A stretch of 64,000 bases of DNA from positions 434,001 through 498,000 of the forward strand of contig NZ_RPFW01000007.1 in the NCBI RefSeq assembly GCF_007827045.1, given 5' to 3'. Positions 19,334 to 28,100 of the stretch are shown here, one piece after another (the stretch's first letter is position 1; each line of letters begins with the position of its first letter). The notes beneath the pieces are model-generated. The model was not told where the DNA came from. It searched no databases and was given only the letters and a program-made list of their open reading frames with translations. The position numbers were made by a program, and so were the translations under genes. Source of the DNA: Trebonia kvetii. GTDB taxonomy: Bacteria; Actinomycetota; Actinomycetes; Streptosporangiales; Streptosporangiaceae.

Positions 19334-20262
19334 CAGCCGTTGCCTCCGGCGAGCCTGCGCGCGCGGTCGCGGGCGATCAGCCGGTCGGTGAACCGGGCGA
19401 GCGGGATGGTCAGCAGCAGGAAGAGGATCGCCGCGACCGTGTAGCTGGAGTAGTTGAACGTGGTGTCGCTGTAGATCTCGGCGGCGCGGTTGGCCTCGAT
19501 GGAGCCGAGGACACTGACAAGCGCGGTGTCCTTCTGGAGGCTGATGAAGTCGTTCAGCAGCGGCGGGATGACGGTCCTTATCGCCTGCGGCAGGATCACG
19601 TAGCGCAGCGCCGGCCAGTTGCGCAGGCCGATCGACCGGGCGGCGGCCACCTGGGATGGGTGCACGGCGTTCAGGCCCGCCCGGTACACCTCGGAGACAT
19701 AGGCCGAGTAGGACAGGACCAGGGCGAGCACGCCGTACACGGCGGCGTTCTGCGTCGAGACGACGCTGAGCTGGAGCGCCGGCAGGCCGAAGCCGACCGC
19801 GAAGATCACCAGGATCAGCGGCACGCCGCGGAAGATGTCGACGTACACGGTCCCCGCCAGGCGCAGCGGGAAAAGCACGGGACCTGGCGACTGCCTGATC
19901 ACAGCGACGACCAGGGCGAGCACCAGGATGAGCGCCTCGGCCGCGAGGAACATCCTGATGTTCAGCCACAGTGCCGCGCCCACGCTGTAGTAGCCCTTGG
20001 CCGGGTCGCCGATCAGCGAGTGCCACATGTCGGACGGGTTGAAGAACGTGTGCCTGACCGCGGCGCTGCCCGGGGCGAGCAGGAACACGGCCGCCACGAC
20101 GGCGAGCACCACCAGGGTGCTCGCCGTCGAGAGCGCGACGCCGCGGGCGCTGCCGCCGGCCGCGTTGGTGCCGAGAAGCCGGGAACCTCGTCCGGTGAGC
20201 AGCAACGGCTCACCGGACGGCAGGCCGCCTGGCGGTTGCAGGGAGGGTGCGGGCGGTGTCAC
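19333..20262 (-). CDS. Polar amino acid ABC transporter permease (HisM/GlnP type)
   Basis: A 309-residue permease starting at GTG 20262, one base after the TGA of the binding-protein gene. It has a hydrophilic head of about 40 residues, one extra helix (about 44-62), and then a standard five-helix His/Glu/Gln/Arg permease domain with 'TVYVDIFRGVPLIL' and the EAA-type loop 'AARSIGLRNWPALRYVILPQAIR'. Only one permease gene is present, so the channel should be a homodimer. The specific amino acid cannot be inferred. Confidence 0.92.
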   Translation of the reverse strand: MTPPAPSLQPPGGLPSGEPLLLTGRGSRLLGTNAAGGSARGVALSTASTLVVLAVVAAVFLLAPGSAAVRHTFFNPSDMWHSLIGDPAKGYYSVGAALWLNIRMFLAAEALILVLALVVAVIRQSPGPVLFPLRLAGTVYVDIFRGVPLILVIFAVGFGLPALQLSVVSTQNAAVYGVLALVLSYSAYVSEVYRAGLNAVHPSQVAAARSIGLRNWPALRYVILPQAIRTVIPPLLNDFISLQKDTALVSVLGSIEANRAAEIYSDTTFNYSSYTVAAILFLLLTIPLARFTDRLIARDRARRLAGGNG

Positions 20263-20263
20263 G

Positions 20264-21181
20264 TCAGGGCTTGATCGTGGGCACGCTGAGGTAGTCCTTC
20301 AGGTACTTATGCTGCAGCGAGGTAATGGTGCCGTTGGCCTTCAACGTGGCAAGAGCCTTGTTGACGCAGGTCACCAGGGGGTTGCCCTTGGCGAACAGCA
20401 GGCCGAAGTGCTCGCCGGTGGACGGGAACTGCCCGACCATCACGGAGTTGGGTATCTGGCTCGAGCTGATGTACTGCGCGGTCGGCGTGTCGGCGACGAG
20501 CGCGGCGATCTGCTTAGTGTCCAGCGCCTGCTTCACGGCATTGAGGTCGTTGTAGACCTTGGGCGTGCTCGTCGGCTGGATCTGGCTGTTGATGAAGGCC
20601 AGGCTGGTGGTGCCGATCTGGTCGCCGTACACGTAAGTCTTGAGGCTGGCCGGATCGTGCTTGGTGGTGATCGGCGACCCCTTGAGCGCGACCAGGGCCT
20701 GCTGCACGTCGTAGTAGCTGTCGGAGAACGTGACGGCCGTGGACCGCTCCGGCGTGACGGAGATCTCGTTGACGTCGAAGTCGAACTTCTTCGGCCCGGG
20801 GGCGTAGGAGCTGTCGAACGGCTCGGTGACCCACTTGACCTGGCTGGGCGTGAAGCCGAGCTGCTTGGCCACCGCGAAGGCGACGGCGGACTCATAGCCC
20901 TGACCGTTGGCTGGCTTGTTGCCGATGAACCACGGCGGGTAGGCCGGGGTGTCGGTTGCCACCGTCAGCACGCCCTTGGCGTACAGCTCGGACTGGATGC
21001 TGGCGTTCGAGCAGGACGCGGCGGACGCGCTGCTTGTGGCCTGCGCACTGCTCGTGGCCTGTGCCGTGCTTGTGTCGCCTGAGCTGGCCGGCGCGGCCGC
21101 GGTGCTCGAGCTGATGCTGGAGCATGCGGTGAGTAGCCCTAGGCCTACGGCGGCTGCCGCCGCCAGCGTCTTGTGCCGCAT
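20264..21181 (-). CDS. Extracellular solute-binding lipoprotein, polar amino acid type
   Basis: From ATG 21181, which follows a GGAGGGAAAG site, the protein has 305 residues. The signal peptide ends in a 'LLTAC' lipobox (Cys20), followed by a Ser/Thr/Ala linker. The mature domain has the SBP_bac_3 pattern: 'GVLTVATDTPAYPPWF', 'GYESAVAFAVAKQLGF', 'FDVNEISVTPERSTAVTFSDSYYDVQQA'. It captures an amino acid or related small cation/anion for the permease and ATPase encoded downstream. An earlier in-frame start at 21268 would precede the signal peptide with charged sequence and is rejected. Confidence 0.92.
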   Translation of the reverse strand: MRHKTLAAAAAVGLGLLTACSSISSSTAAAPASSGDTSTAQATSSAQATSSASAASCSNASIQSELYAKGVLTVATDTPAYPPWFIGNKPANGQGYESAVAFAVAKQLGFTPSQVKWVTEPFDSSYAPGPKKFDFDVNEISVTPERSTAVTFSDSYYDVQQALVALKGSPITTKHDPASLKTYVYGDQIGTTSLAFINSQIQPTSTPKVYNDLNAVKQALDTKQIAALVADTPTAQYISSSQIPNSVMVGQFPSTGEHFGLLFAKGNPLVTCVNKALATLKANGTITSLQHKYLKDYLSVPTIKP

Positions 21182-21411
21182 TCTCTTTCCCTCCCCGGCG
21201 AGCGGATCGCAGCGCTCGCCAACCTTCGTCGACAAATTATGAGGGTCCGCGCGACCAGGAGAGACCATCGCAATATCCTACTAAATTGGTCGTAATTATT
21301 GACAAGTGTCTCACCCGATGTCAGCCTGGAACTGCCCCACGGCGCCCATCGCCGCGCCACACCAGCGGTTACCCAGGAGGTTTCCCAATGCCAGACGGGC
21401 GGCTGTAGCTC

Positions 21412-21963
21412 ATGACCGCCATCGACCATAACGCAAGGAAGGCCCCGCATCCGGATGCCGGACCGGCCGAGGTCTCCCCCGCCGAGTTGCGCGAGGCCAT
21501 GGGCCACTTCGCCACCGGGGTGACGGTAATCACGTCGGTCGACGCCTGCGGCGAGCCGGTCGGGACGACGGCCAACGCTGTCACGTCCCTGTCACTCGAC
21601 CCGCCGCTCGTGCTCGTCTGCTTCGATCTCAACAGCTCGACGCTCGCGGCCATCCGCGGTCACGGCGCGTTCGCGGTCAACGTGCTCGGCCACCGGCAGC
21701 GGCACCTGTCGGCCAACTTCGCCAGGCGCGGCCTGTCCGCGGTCTGGGACGAGGTGAGGCACCACCGCGGCCCGACCGGCTCACCGCGGCTCGCGGACGT
21801 GATCGCGGTCATCGAGTGCACCGTCGAGCACGCGCTGCCCGGCGGCGACCACGAGATCGTCATCGGCCGGGTCAGGCACGTGGCGACGGGCGGCGAGGAC
21901 GGGACGCCGCTGCTCTTCTGGCGCGGCAGGTACGCGTCCATCGACGGCCAGCTCTCGGCGTAA
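21412..21963 (+). CDS. Flavin reductase family protein (FMN-binding split barrel)
   Basis: A 183-residue protein of the HpaC/NtaB flavin:NAD(P)H reductase family. Features are 'LREAMGHFATGVTVITSVD', 'GTTANAVTSLSLDPPLVLVCFD' (FMN phosphate contact) and the C-terminal 'PLLFWRGRYASIDG'. Such enzymes supply reduced FMN or FAD to a separate two-component monooxygenase. No monooxygenase partner is adjacent, though an LLM protein lies 16 kb upstream. It is transcribed alone and ends at a strong hairpin. Confidence 0.88.
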   Translation: MTAIDHNARKAPHPDAGPAEVSPAELREAMGHFATGVTVITSVDACGEPVGTTANAVTSLSLDPPLVLVCFDLNSSTLAAIRGHGAFAVNVLGHRQRHLSANFARRGLSAVWDEVRHHRGPTGSPRLADVIAVIECTVEHALPGGDHEIVIGRVRHVATGGEDGTPLLFWRGRYASIDGQLSA

Positions 21964-21979
21964 GCCGCGGGCGGGCACG

Positions 21980-22019
21980 GAAAGGCGCGTCGCGCTCGGG
22001 GGAGCGCGACGCGCCTTTC
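21980..22019. terminator. Bidirectional terminator hairpin, perfect 18-bp stem
   Basis: Arms 21980-21997 and 22002-22019 pair perfectly over 18 bp around a GGGG loop. The ends of the stem are GAAAGG/CCTTTC, so the transcript on either strand ends in an A/U-rich step. It lies between the convergent flavin reductase and cupin genes, where a shared terminator is expected. Confidence 0.85.
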
Positions 22020-22049
22020 TCATGCCTAGCTGGTCGTTGGTTGGGCTGG

Positions 22050-22433
22050 TCAGCCGATCCAGGCGGGCGTGCCGCGCGGCGTGTCCTCGCCGACGACGGA
22101 GACGATGGCGTCGCCTTGGCCGCAGGCGATGAATTCGGCGGCGGTGACCGAGGCCACCACACGGACGGCACCCGCGGGAAGGACCACGGCGTCGCCCGCC
22201 CGGACGCGATGGACCTCGCCGTCGATCTCGAAGTCGGCCTCGCCCGCGACCACATGCCAGATCTGCTCGGAGTCGAAGACGTGCAGTGGGCCTCGCTTGC
22301 CCGGCTGCATCGAGATCTTCCACAGGCTTATCCGGCCTGTCGGGCCCTGGGTCGGCGAGGCCAGGGTGGTCATCACGGCGTTCGGCGTCTCGGTGCGGCG
22401 CATCGCCGCGGGAAGCAGGACGGAGGCGGTCAT
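22050..22433 (-). CDS. Small cupin-domain protein
   Basis: From ATG 22433 the product has 127 residues and is a single cupin barrel: 'PLHVFDSEQIWHVVAGEADFEIDGE' (cupin motif 1, with one His and no full HxH) and 'VRAGDAVVLPAGAVRVVAS' (motif 2). With few of the canonical metal ligands (one visible His in motif 1 and none in motif 2), it may be a binding or sensing protein rather than a dioxygenase. An ATG at 22457 is also in frame but lies inside the operator palindrome. It is divergent from a MarR-family gene, so it is the probable target of that regulator. Confidence 0.82.
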   Translation of the reverse strand: MTASVLLPAAMRRTETPNAVMTTLASPTQGPTGRISLWKISMQPGKRGPLHVFDSEQIWHVVAGEADFEIDGEVHRVRAGDAVVLPAGAVRVVASVTAAEFIACGQGDAIVSVVGEDTPRGTPAWIG

Positions 22434-22446
22434 CGGTTCTCTCTGA

Positions 22447-22487
22447 TTAGACAACATGGTTGTCTAAATAGTACGCCGGGTTGTCTA
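22447..22487. promoter_or_regulatory. MarR-type operator between cupin and marR genes
   Basis: TTAGACAAC (22447-22455), a 3-nt centre ATG, and GTTGTCTAA (22459-22467) form a perfect 9-bp inverted repeat. A further half-site GTTGTCTA follows at 22480-22487. The site covers the start region of both divergent genes. This arrangement is typical of a MarR repressor that controls itself and its neighbour. Confidence 0.85.
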
Positions 22488-22516
22488 TCTCGGCAAGGGC
22501 GCGGCAGGATGAACGG

Positions 22517-22984
22517 GTGAGCGAAAGATTCGGCTTCGAGCTTCCGCTGCTGCTCCTCGGCGCCTTCCGGGCGATCATCGATGAGCTGCACGCCGAGCTC
22601 GCCCGCCTCGGCCACCCCGGCGCCCGGCCGCTGCACGGGTTCGCGCTGCAGGCGCTCGGCCCGGACGGCGTCACCATCGGCGAGCTCGGCCGGCGGCTCG
22701 GCGTGAGCAAACAGGCAGCAGCCAAGACGGCGAAAAACCTGGAGGAGAACGGCTACGCGGTACGGGCGCCGCACCCGGATGACGGCCGGTCCGCGGTGCT
22801 GACCAGGACCGAGCTCGGTACCGAGATGCTGCGGCTGAGCGCGCTGATCTTCGAGCGGCAGCGGGAGCACTGGGCGGAGCTGCTCGGCGGTGAGCGGCTC
22901 TCGACGCTCGAGGATGACCTGGCGACGCTGGCCGGCCGGACGCCGGGCATCTCCATGAACGAGCTGCCTGGCTGGTTCCAGTGA
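22517..22984 (+). CDS. MarR-family transcriptional regulator
   Basis: A 155-residue protein from GTG 22517, with AGGA upstream. The winged-helix core is visible: 'GVTIGELGRRLGVSKQAAAKTAKNLEENGYAVRAPHPDDGRSAVLTRTE' (about residues 55-105), preceded by the dimerisation helices. It is likely to bind the TTAGACAAC palindrome 50 bp upstream and to repress itself and the divergent cupin gene. The TTG at 22481 lies in the second operator half-site and lacks a ribosome site. The ligand is unknown. Confidence 0.9.
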   Translation: MSERFGFELPLLLLGAFRAIIDELHAELARLGHPGARPLHGFALQALGPDGVTIGELGRRLGVSKQAAAKTAKNLEENGYAVRAPHPDDGRSAVLTRTELGTEMLRLSALIFERQREHWAELLGGERLSTLEDDLATLAGRTPGISMNELPGWFQ

Positions 22985-23118
22985 CCGCGCCGTGGGCGCT
23001 GCCTGGCTCGCTCTGACTGGCGCCCGAGTGGCTCCCGGCGGGTTCCCTTGGCCCGCTGTTAGTGAGCGCGGGTGCTGGGAGAGGTACCTGGCAACCGTTC
23101 GGGATGATCCTTGGGGGT

Positions 23119-23628
23119 TTAGTTCTTGAGGGATGCGCGGATGAGGGGGACAGCGGCCTGGGACCACTTGCCCACCGCGGCGGGCAGGTCGGTCAGCTCG
23201 GGCTCGGTGACGTACAGGCCGCGGGCGGGGACGGTGGCGCCGAGCTCCACGAGGACCGGGCGGAGATGCACCTCGACGGCGAGCAGGTGGCCGGGCCAGC
23301 CGCCGGTCATCACCGGGATCGCGGTGACGCCGGCCAGGCCGTTGTTGCCGTAGCGGTCAAGGAAAGCCTTGAGCAGGCCGGTGTAGGAGGCCTTGTAGGT
23401 CGGCGATGCGAAGATCGCGATGTCCGCGGTGGCCACCTGGGCGGTGATCTCGGTGAGCGTGGGGTCCGCCCAGTCGAACAGGCGGGGCGCGTGGTCGGCG
23501 AGGTCCACGATGACGCGCTCTGAGGGTGTGCCAAGCTCCTTGTCGAGCACGTCGGCGACGGTGAGCGCGACGCTGTGCGTGCGGGAGCTCGGCTTGGGGT
23601 TCCCGGTGACAATGGCGATCGTCGTCAT
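23119..23628 (-). CDS. NADPH-dependent FMN reductase (SsuE/MsuE-like)
   Basis: A 169-residue flavodoxin-fold protein. The phosphate-binding loop 'GNPKPSSRTH' is at residues 9-18, with 'ADIAIFASPTYKASYTGLLKAFLDRYG' in the middle, a hallmark of NAD(P)H:FMN reductases that support sulfonate monooxygenases. A GGAAGG site precedes the ATG. It stands alone: the upstream neighbour is divergent and the downstream one convergent, so its partner monooxygenase is not obvious. Confidence 0.87.
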   Translation of the reverse strand: MTTIAIVTGNPKPSSRTHSVALTVADVLDKELGTPSERVIVDLADHAPRLFDWADPTLTEITAQVATADIAIFASPTYKASYTGLLKAFLDRYGNNGLAGVTAIPVMTGGWPGHLLAVEVHLRPVLVELGATVPARGLYVTEPELTDLPAAVGKWSQAAVPLIRASLKN

Positions 23629-23800
23629 GTGACTGCGGCCTTCCTGCTGGGTCTGTGCGCTGCGCTGCCTGGGGTTGCCTGCGGGCTCATTCTAATTGCC
23701 TATTATTTTGATGGGTTTAATATACATACATCTGTTTCGCGGGTCCGGTCTCGAGGGGTGAACTCCGCAAACCGGACGGCGCCGGCGTATCGTCGCCAGC

Positions 23801-25030
23801 ATGAGGGTCCGGGAGATGCGCAGGCTTGTCCAGCTCCGGGGGGTGCAGCTCGACGCGACGGCGCGGCGCCTCGGCGCCTGCTACGACATCGGTGACCTGC
23901 GGCGGGCGGCGCGGCGGCGGATCCCCCGGCCGGTGTTCGACTACGTGGACGGCGCGGCAGACGAGGAGATCGCGCTCGCGGCGAACGTGGCGGCGTTCCG
24001 GTCCTGGCGGTTCCTGCCCCGGGTGCTCGCCGGCGTGGCGTCCGCGGACACTACCGCCTCCGTGCTGGGCAATTCCCTGCCGGTGCCGCTGCTGCTCGGG
24101 CCCGTCGGGTACACGCGGATGCTGCATCCGGACGGGGAGATCGGCGCGGCACGTTCGGCGCTGCGGCACGGGCTTCCCTACACGCTGTCCACGATGGCGT
24201 CGACAGGGATTGAGGAGCTGCGGGCGGGGGTCTCCGCCGTGGGGTCTGGCGGTCCTGCTGGCTCTGATCTGTGGTTCCAGCTGTACCTGACAAGGAACCG
24301 CCCGCAAGCGCTCGACCTGGTCGCCAGGGCGGCGGACAACGGGTACTCGACGCTCGTGGTGACCGTGGACACGATCGTCGCGGGCAACCGGGTGCGGGAC
24401 CTGCGCAACGGGTTGTCCATCCCGCCCGCGCTGACGCTCTCCACGATGGCGTCGGTGGCGTCCCGGCCGTCCTACTGGTGCCGGCTGCTGTCCGGGCCCG
24501 CCCTGGACTACGCCAACTTCGCCGGGCGGGCGCCGACGACGGTGATGCAGACGGCGGACTTCTTCGATCCCGACCTGAACTGGTCTGATATTGCCGACCT
24601 GCGCTCTCGGTGGGCTGGGCGGCTGCTGCTGAAGGGCCCGGTCGGGCCCGTCGACGCGCGCCGCGCGCTGGAGATCGGCGTGGACGGCGTGCAACTGTCC
24701 AACCACGGGGGGCGCCAGCTTGACCGCACCGTCGCCCCCGTCGACCTGATCGCGCCGGTGCGGGAGGCCGTGGGAGCTTCATTCACCGTGCTCGTCGACT
24801 CCGGCGTGCGGCACGGTTCCGATGTGGCGATCGCCCTGGCGCTTGGTGCCGACGCGGCCGTGCTCGGGCGGGCCTACCTGTACGGGCTGATGGCCGGCGG
24901 TGAGGCCGGCGTGGACCGCGCGCTCGACCTGCTGTCGCTGCAGTTCAAGTCCACGATGCAGTTCCTCGGCGTAACGTCGGGCGGCGAACTGCGCAAGCAG
25001 GGCAAGGACCTGCTCACCCGCACGTCCTGA
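23801..25030 (+). CDS. FMN-dependent alpha-hydroxy-acid dehydrogenase (LldD/MftD-like)
   Basis: A 409-residue TIM-barrel flavoenzyme that oxidises an L-2-hydroxy acid. Catalytic His302 lies in 'SNHGGRQLD', the FMN-binding lysine in 'LLLKGPVGPVDARRALE', and the substrate region is 'FQLYLTRNR'. The N-terminus 'CYDIGDLRRAARRRIPRPVFDYVDGAADEE' and 'PLLLGPVGYTRMLHPDGE' resemble actinobacterial LldD2/MftD, the group that includes the mycofactocin-associated MftD. No other mycofactocin gene is in the window, so a simple lactate dehydrogenase role is equally open. ATG 23801 and ATG 23816 are both possible starts. Confidence 0.88.
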   Translation: MRVREMRRLVQLRGVQLDATARRLGACYDIGDLRRAARRRIPRPVFDYVDGAADEEIALAANVAAFRSWRFLPRVLAGVASADTTASVLGNSLPVPLLLGPVGYTRMLHPDGEIGAARSALRHGLPYTLSTMASTGIEELRAGVSAVGSGGPAGSDLWFQLYLTRNRPQALDLVARAADNGYSTLVVTVDTIVAGNRVRDLRNGLSIPPALTLSTMASVASRPSYWCRLLSGPALDYANFAGRAPTTVMQTADFFDPDLNWSDIADLRSRWAGRLLLKGPVGPVDARRALEIGVDGVQLSNHGGRQLDRTVAPVDLIAPVREAVGASFTVLVDSGVRHGSDVAIALALGADAAVLGRAYLYGLMAGGEAGVDRALDLLSLQFKSTMQFLGVTSGGELRKQGKDLLTRTS

Positions 25031-25126
25031 GACCCTGCCGGCCGTCGCGCGCCGTCACGGTCGCGTCGCCAGGGACGCCAGGGGAGCCTCGCAGGCGATC
25101 CTTGGGCCTGCGGCTGGGATTCGTGT

Positions 25127-28100
25127 TCAGGGGCGAGGCGGGAGGGGCGGGCGGCGCTTGGCCGGGCCGGTGGACGGGTCGGGGAGCGGGGGCCTTGGGT
25201 TCTCCTCGAGCAGCGCCAGGGCGCGGTCCACGGCCACCTCGAGTTGCGGGTCGTGGCCGGCTGCCCAGTCGTCCGGGGAGATGAGCACCTCGGTGTCCGG
25301 GTCGACCCCGTAGTTCTCCACGGACCAGCCGAACTCGTTGAACCAGCTGGCATAGCGCGGGATCGTGATCCGGGTGCCGTCGACAAGGCCGTGGCCGCTG
25401 CCGTCGATGCCCACCACGCCGCCCCAGGTGCGGGCACCGATCACCGGGCCGAGGCCGAGCGACTTGATGGCGGCGGTCACGATGTCGCCGTCCGAGCCGG
25501 CGAACTCGTCGGCCAGCGCGACGAGCGGGCCGCGCCGTGCCTCCTGCGGGTAGCTGTACGGGCGCAGGTGGCGCGGGATCTTCCAGCCGAGGATGCGGCG
25601 GGCGAGCTTCTCCACGATCAGCTGCGAGGTGTGCCCGCCGCGGTTGCCCCGCACGTCGACGATCAGGGCGTCGCGGCCCATCTCGGCGCGCAGGTCGCGG
25701 TGCAGGTGTGCCCAGCCCTCCCCCATCATGTCGGGCACGTGGAGGTAACCGACCCGGCCGTCGGACCTGGTGCGAACGGCCGCGCGGCGGCCCGCCACCC
25801 AGTCCTGGTAACGGAGGCGGCGGTCGTCGTACAGCGGCACGATCACCACGCGGCGGGTCGCGGGGAACTCGAGCGCGGGCGCCTCGGCCGGGGCCTCGGC
25901 GGCGGCCCCCTCAGCAGCGGGCACCGCGGAGGCGCCAGCGTCGTCCGCGGCAGCCGGGCCGGCCGGATCATCCGCGTCCGCCGGGCCGGACGCCGGTTCA
26001 GCCGGGGAGGCCGGCTTGGGGGCGGAGGCAGCAGCGGATGCGGAAGCCGTCTGAGCGCCCTCTTTCGCCTCGTCCTTCACCCGGGGCGCCGCGTCGTCCT
26101 TTTCCTTGTCCGAGTCTTCTGCCTTGTCGTCCTCGGCGAGGGCCGGGGGGCGGGGAACCAACGTCGGGTCGGCAGGCTTGATGGTGAGTTCTACTGGCTT
26201 GCCGTGGGTGCCTGCCAGGGCAGGCCAGGGGCCGTAGACCGGGTCGAGCGGCCGGCCGTCGACGGCGAGGATTTCGTCGCCCTCCCGGACGGCGACGCCG
26301 GGGGCGGCGAACGGCGAGCGGGCCCGCGGGTCGGACGACTCGCCGGGCAGCACCCGCTCCACGACCCAGCGCCCGTCCGGCTGCCTGGCCACGTCGGCGC
26401 CGAGCACCGCCGCGGGCTGGCCGCGCAGCGCCGACCTGGCGGAGAACGTGCCCGACGGGTAGACGTACGCGTGTGACGTGCCGAGCTCCCCGGCCACCTC
26501 CCACAGCAGGTCGCCAAACTCGGCCGAGGTCCGCACCCGGTCGAGCAGGAACCGGTACTCGTCGAGCACCCCGTCCCAGTCGACGCCGGACATGCCGGGG
26601 TTCCAGAAGTCGCGACGAAGCAGCCTGCCGAACTCCGCGTACGCGTGCCGCCACAGCGCCGGCGGGTCGGCGAGGAACCTGGCCCTGGTCAGGTCCACGC
26701 TTGTCACGTCGCCGGAGGAGCCGTTGTCTGCCTTGCGGTCGGCGGGGGCCACGCGGACGTCGCCGCCGTCGCCGATCACCAGCCGCGAGCCGTCGCCGCT
26801 CACGGTGAACCAGCTCACCTCGCCCGCGAGCACGCTCGACTCGCGCTTGCGCAGGTCGAAGCGCTCAAGCGCGGGCCGCGGGTGCCCGTCCTCCGGATCG
26901 GCCGTGCCCTCGCCGAGCACGCCGGCCAGCGGGGAGCGCAGCCAGAGCAGGCCGCCTTTGCCCGCGGCAAGACTGTAGTACCGCGACTCGTCCACCGGGA
27001 CCGCCACCACGCGGGAGGAGATGCCGTCGGTGTCCACGGTCAGCCGCTTCCGTTCTGGAGAGTCCTTGGCGTCGCCACCGCCGGCCGGGCGGCCGCCGGG
27101 GAGCGGGCCGAACGGTGACAGGGTGTGCGCGGCGAGCGGCACCAGGTACGGGCGGGCGCCGTATGGGAACGACAGGTCGAAGGAGTGCACGTCGTAGATC
27201 GGGTCGAACGTGCGGCGGGACAGGAACGCCAGGTACAGGCCGTCGACGGTGAACACCGGGTCGCTGTCAACGAAGCGGCCGTCGGTCACGTCGACCGTGA
27301 AGCCGTCCGCCACGCGCGCCAGCCTGATCCTGGCCAGTGGCTGCGGCCCGGGCTGCGCCCAGGCGAGCCAGGCCGAGTCCGGCGACCAGGCGACGTCCTC
27401 GACGTCGCCGTCGTCATTGGCGGCGAGCTCGGTGACCGTACCCGACTCGACGTCGACGAGCGCGAGACGGCCGTCGTGCGAGGCGGCGGCGAGCCGGGTC
27501 CCGTCAGGCGATGCCACCAGCCGCGTGATGTTGCCAAGGTCAACGGAGGTCAGAGTCCGGACGGTTGCGGTCGACTCCGCTTCGATCTCCGCGATCTGGA
27601 TGGCGTCGCCGCCCCCGGCGTCGGTGACCCACGCGACCTTGCCCGTGTTACCGAGGATGCGGGGCAGCCGGGCACGGGCGGCGGGATTCACCGACAGCGC
27701 GCGGGCCGGCCCGTCGGCGTGGGTGAGCCAGTGGATCGTGCCGCGCACCTCGACCACGCTCGCCTGCCCGGTCTCGTCGCAGTCGAGTTCGCCCAGGTGG
27801 TCGGCGGCGGTGATGACGCGCGGCGCGCGGGCGGCGGGCGGCGCGCTGAGCTGCACCTCGAGCCGGTACGGTTCGGCGTCCGCCGCCAGGCTGTCCAGCC
27901 GCCAGATCTCGCCGGCCACGTGGTAGACGATCCTGCTGCCGTCGGTGGCCGGGTTGCGGGCGTAGAAGCCGTCGTGGTCGGTGTGCCTGCGCAGGTCACC
28001 GCCGTCGAGCGCGACCGAGTAGATGTTGCCGGTGCCCTCATGGTCGGACAGGAACACCAGGCGGCCGTCGATCAGCATGGGGGCGGCGAGCTGGCCGTTC

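Noticed and set aside
23801..25030. Naming the flavoenzyme MftD of a mycofactocin system
   Set aside because: The sequence resembles MftD, but none of mftA, mftB, mftC, mftE or mftF is in the window.
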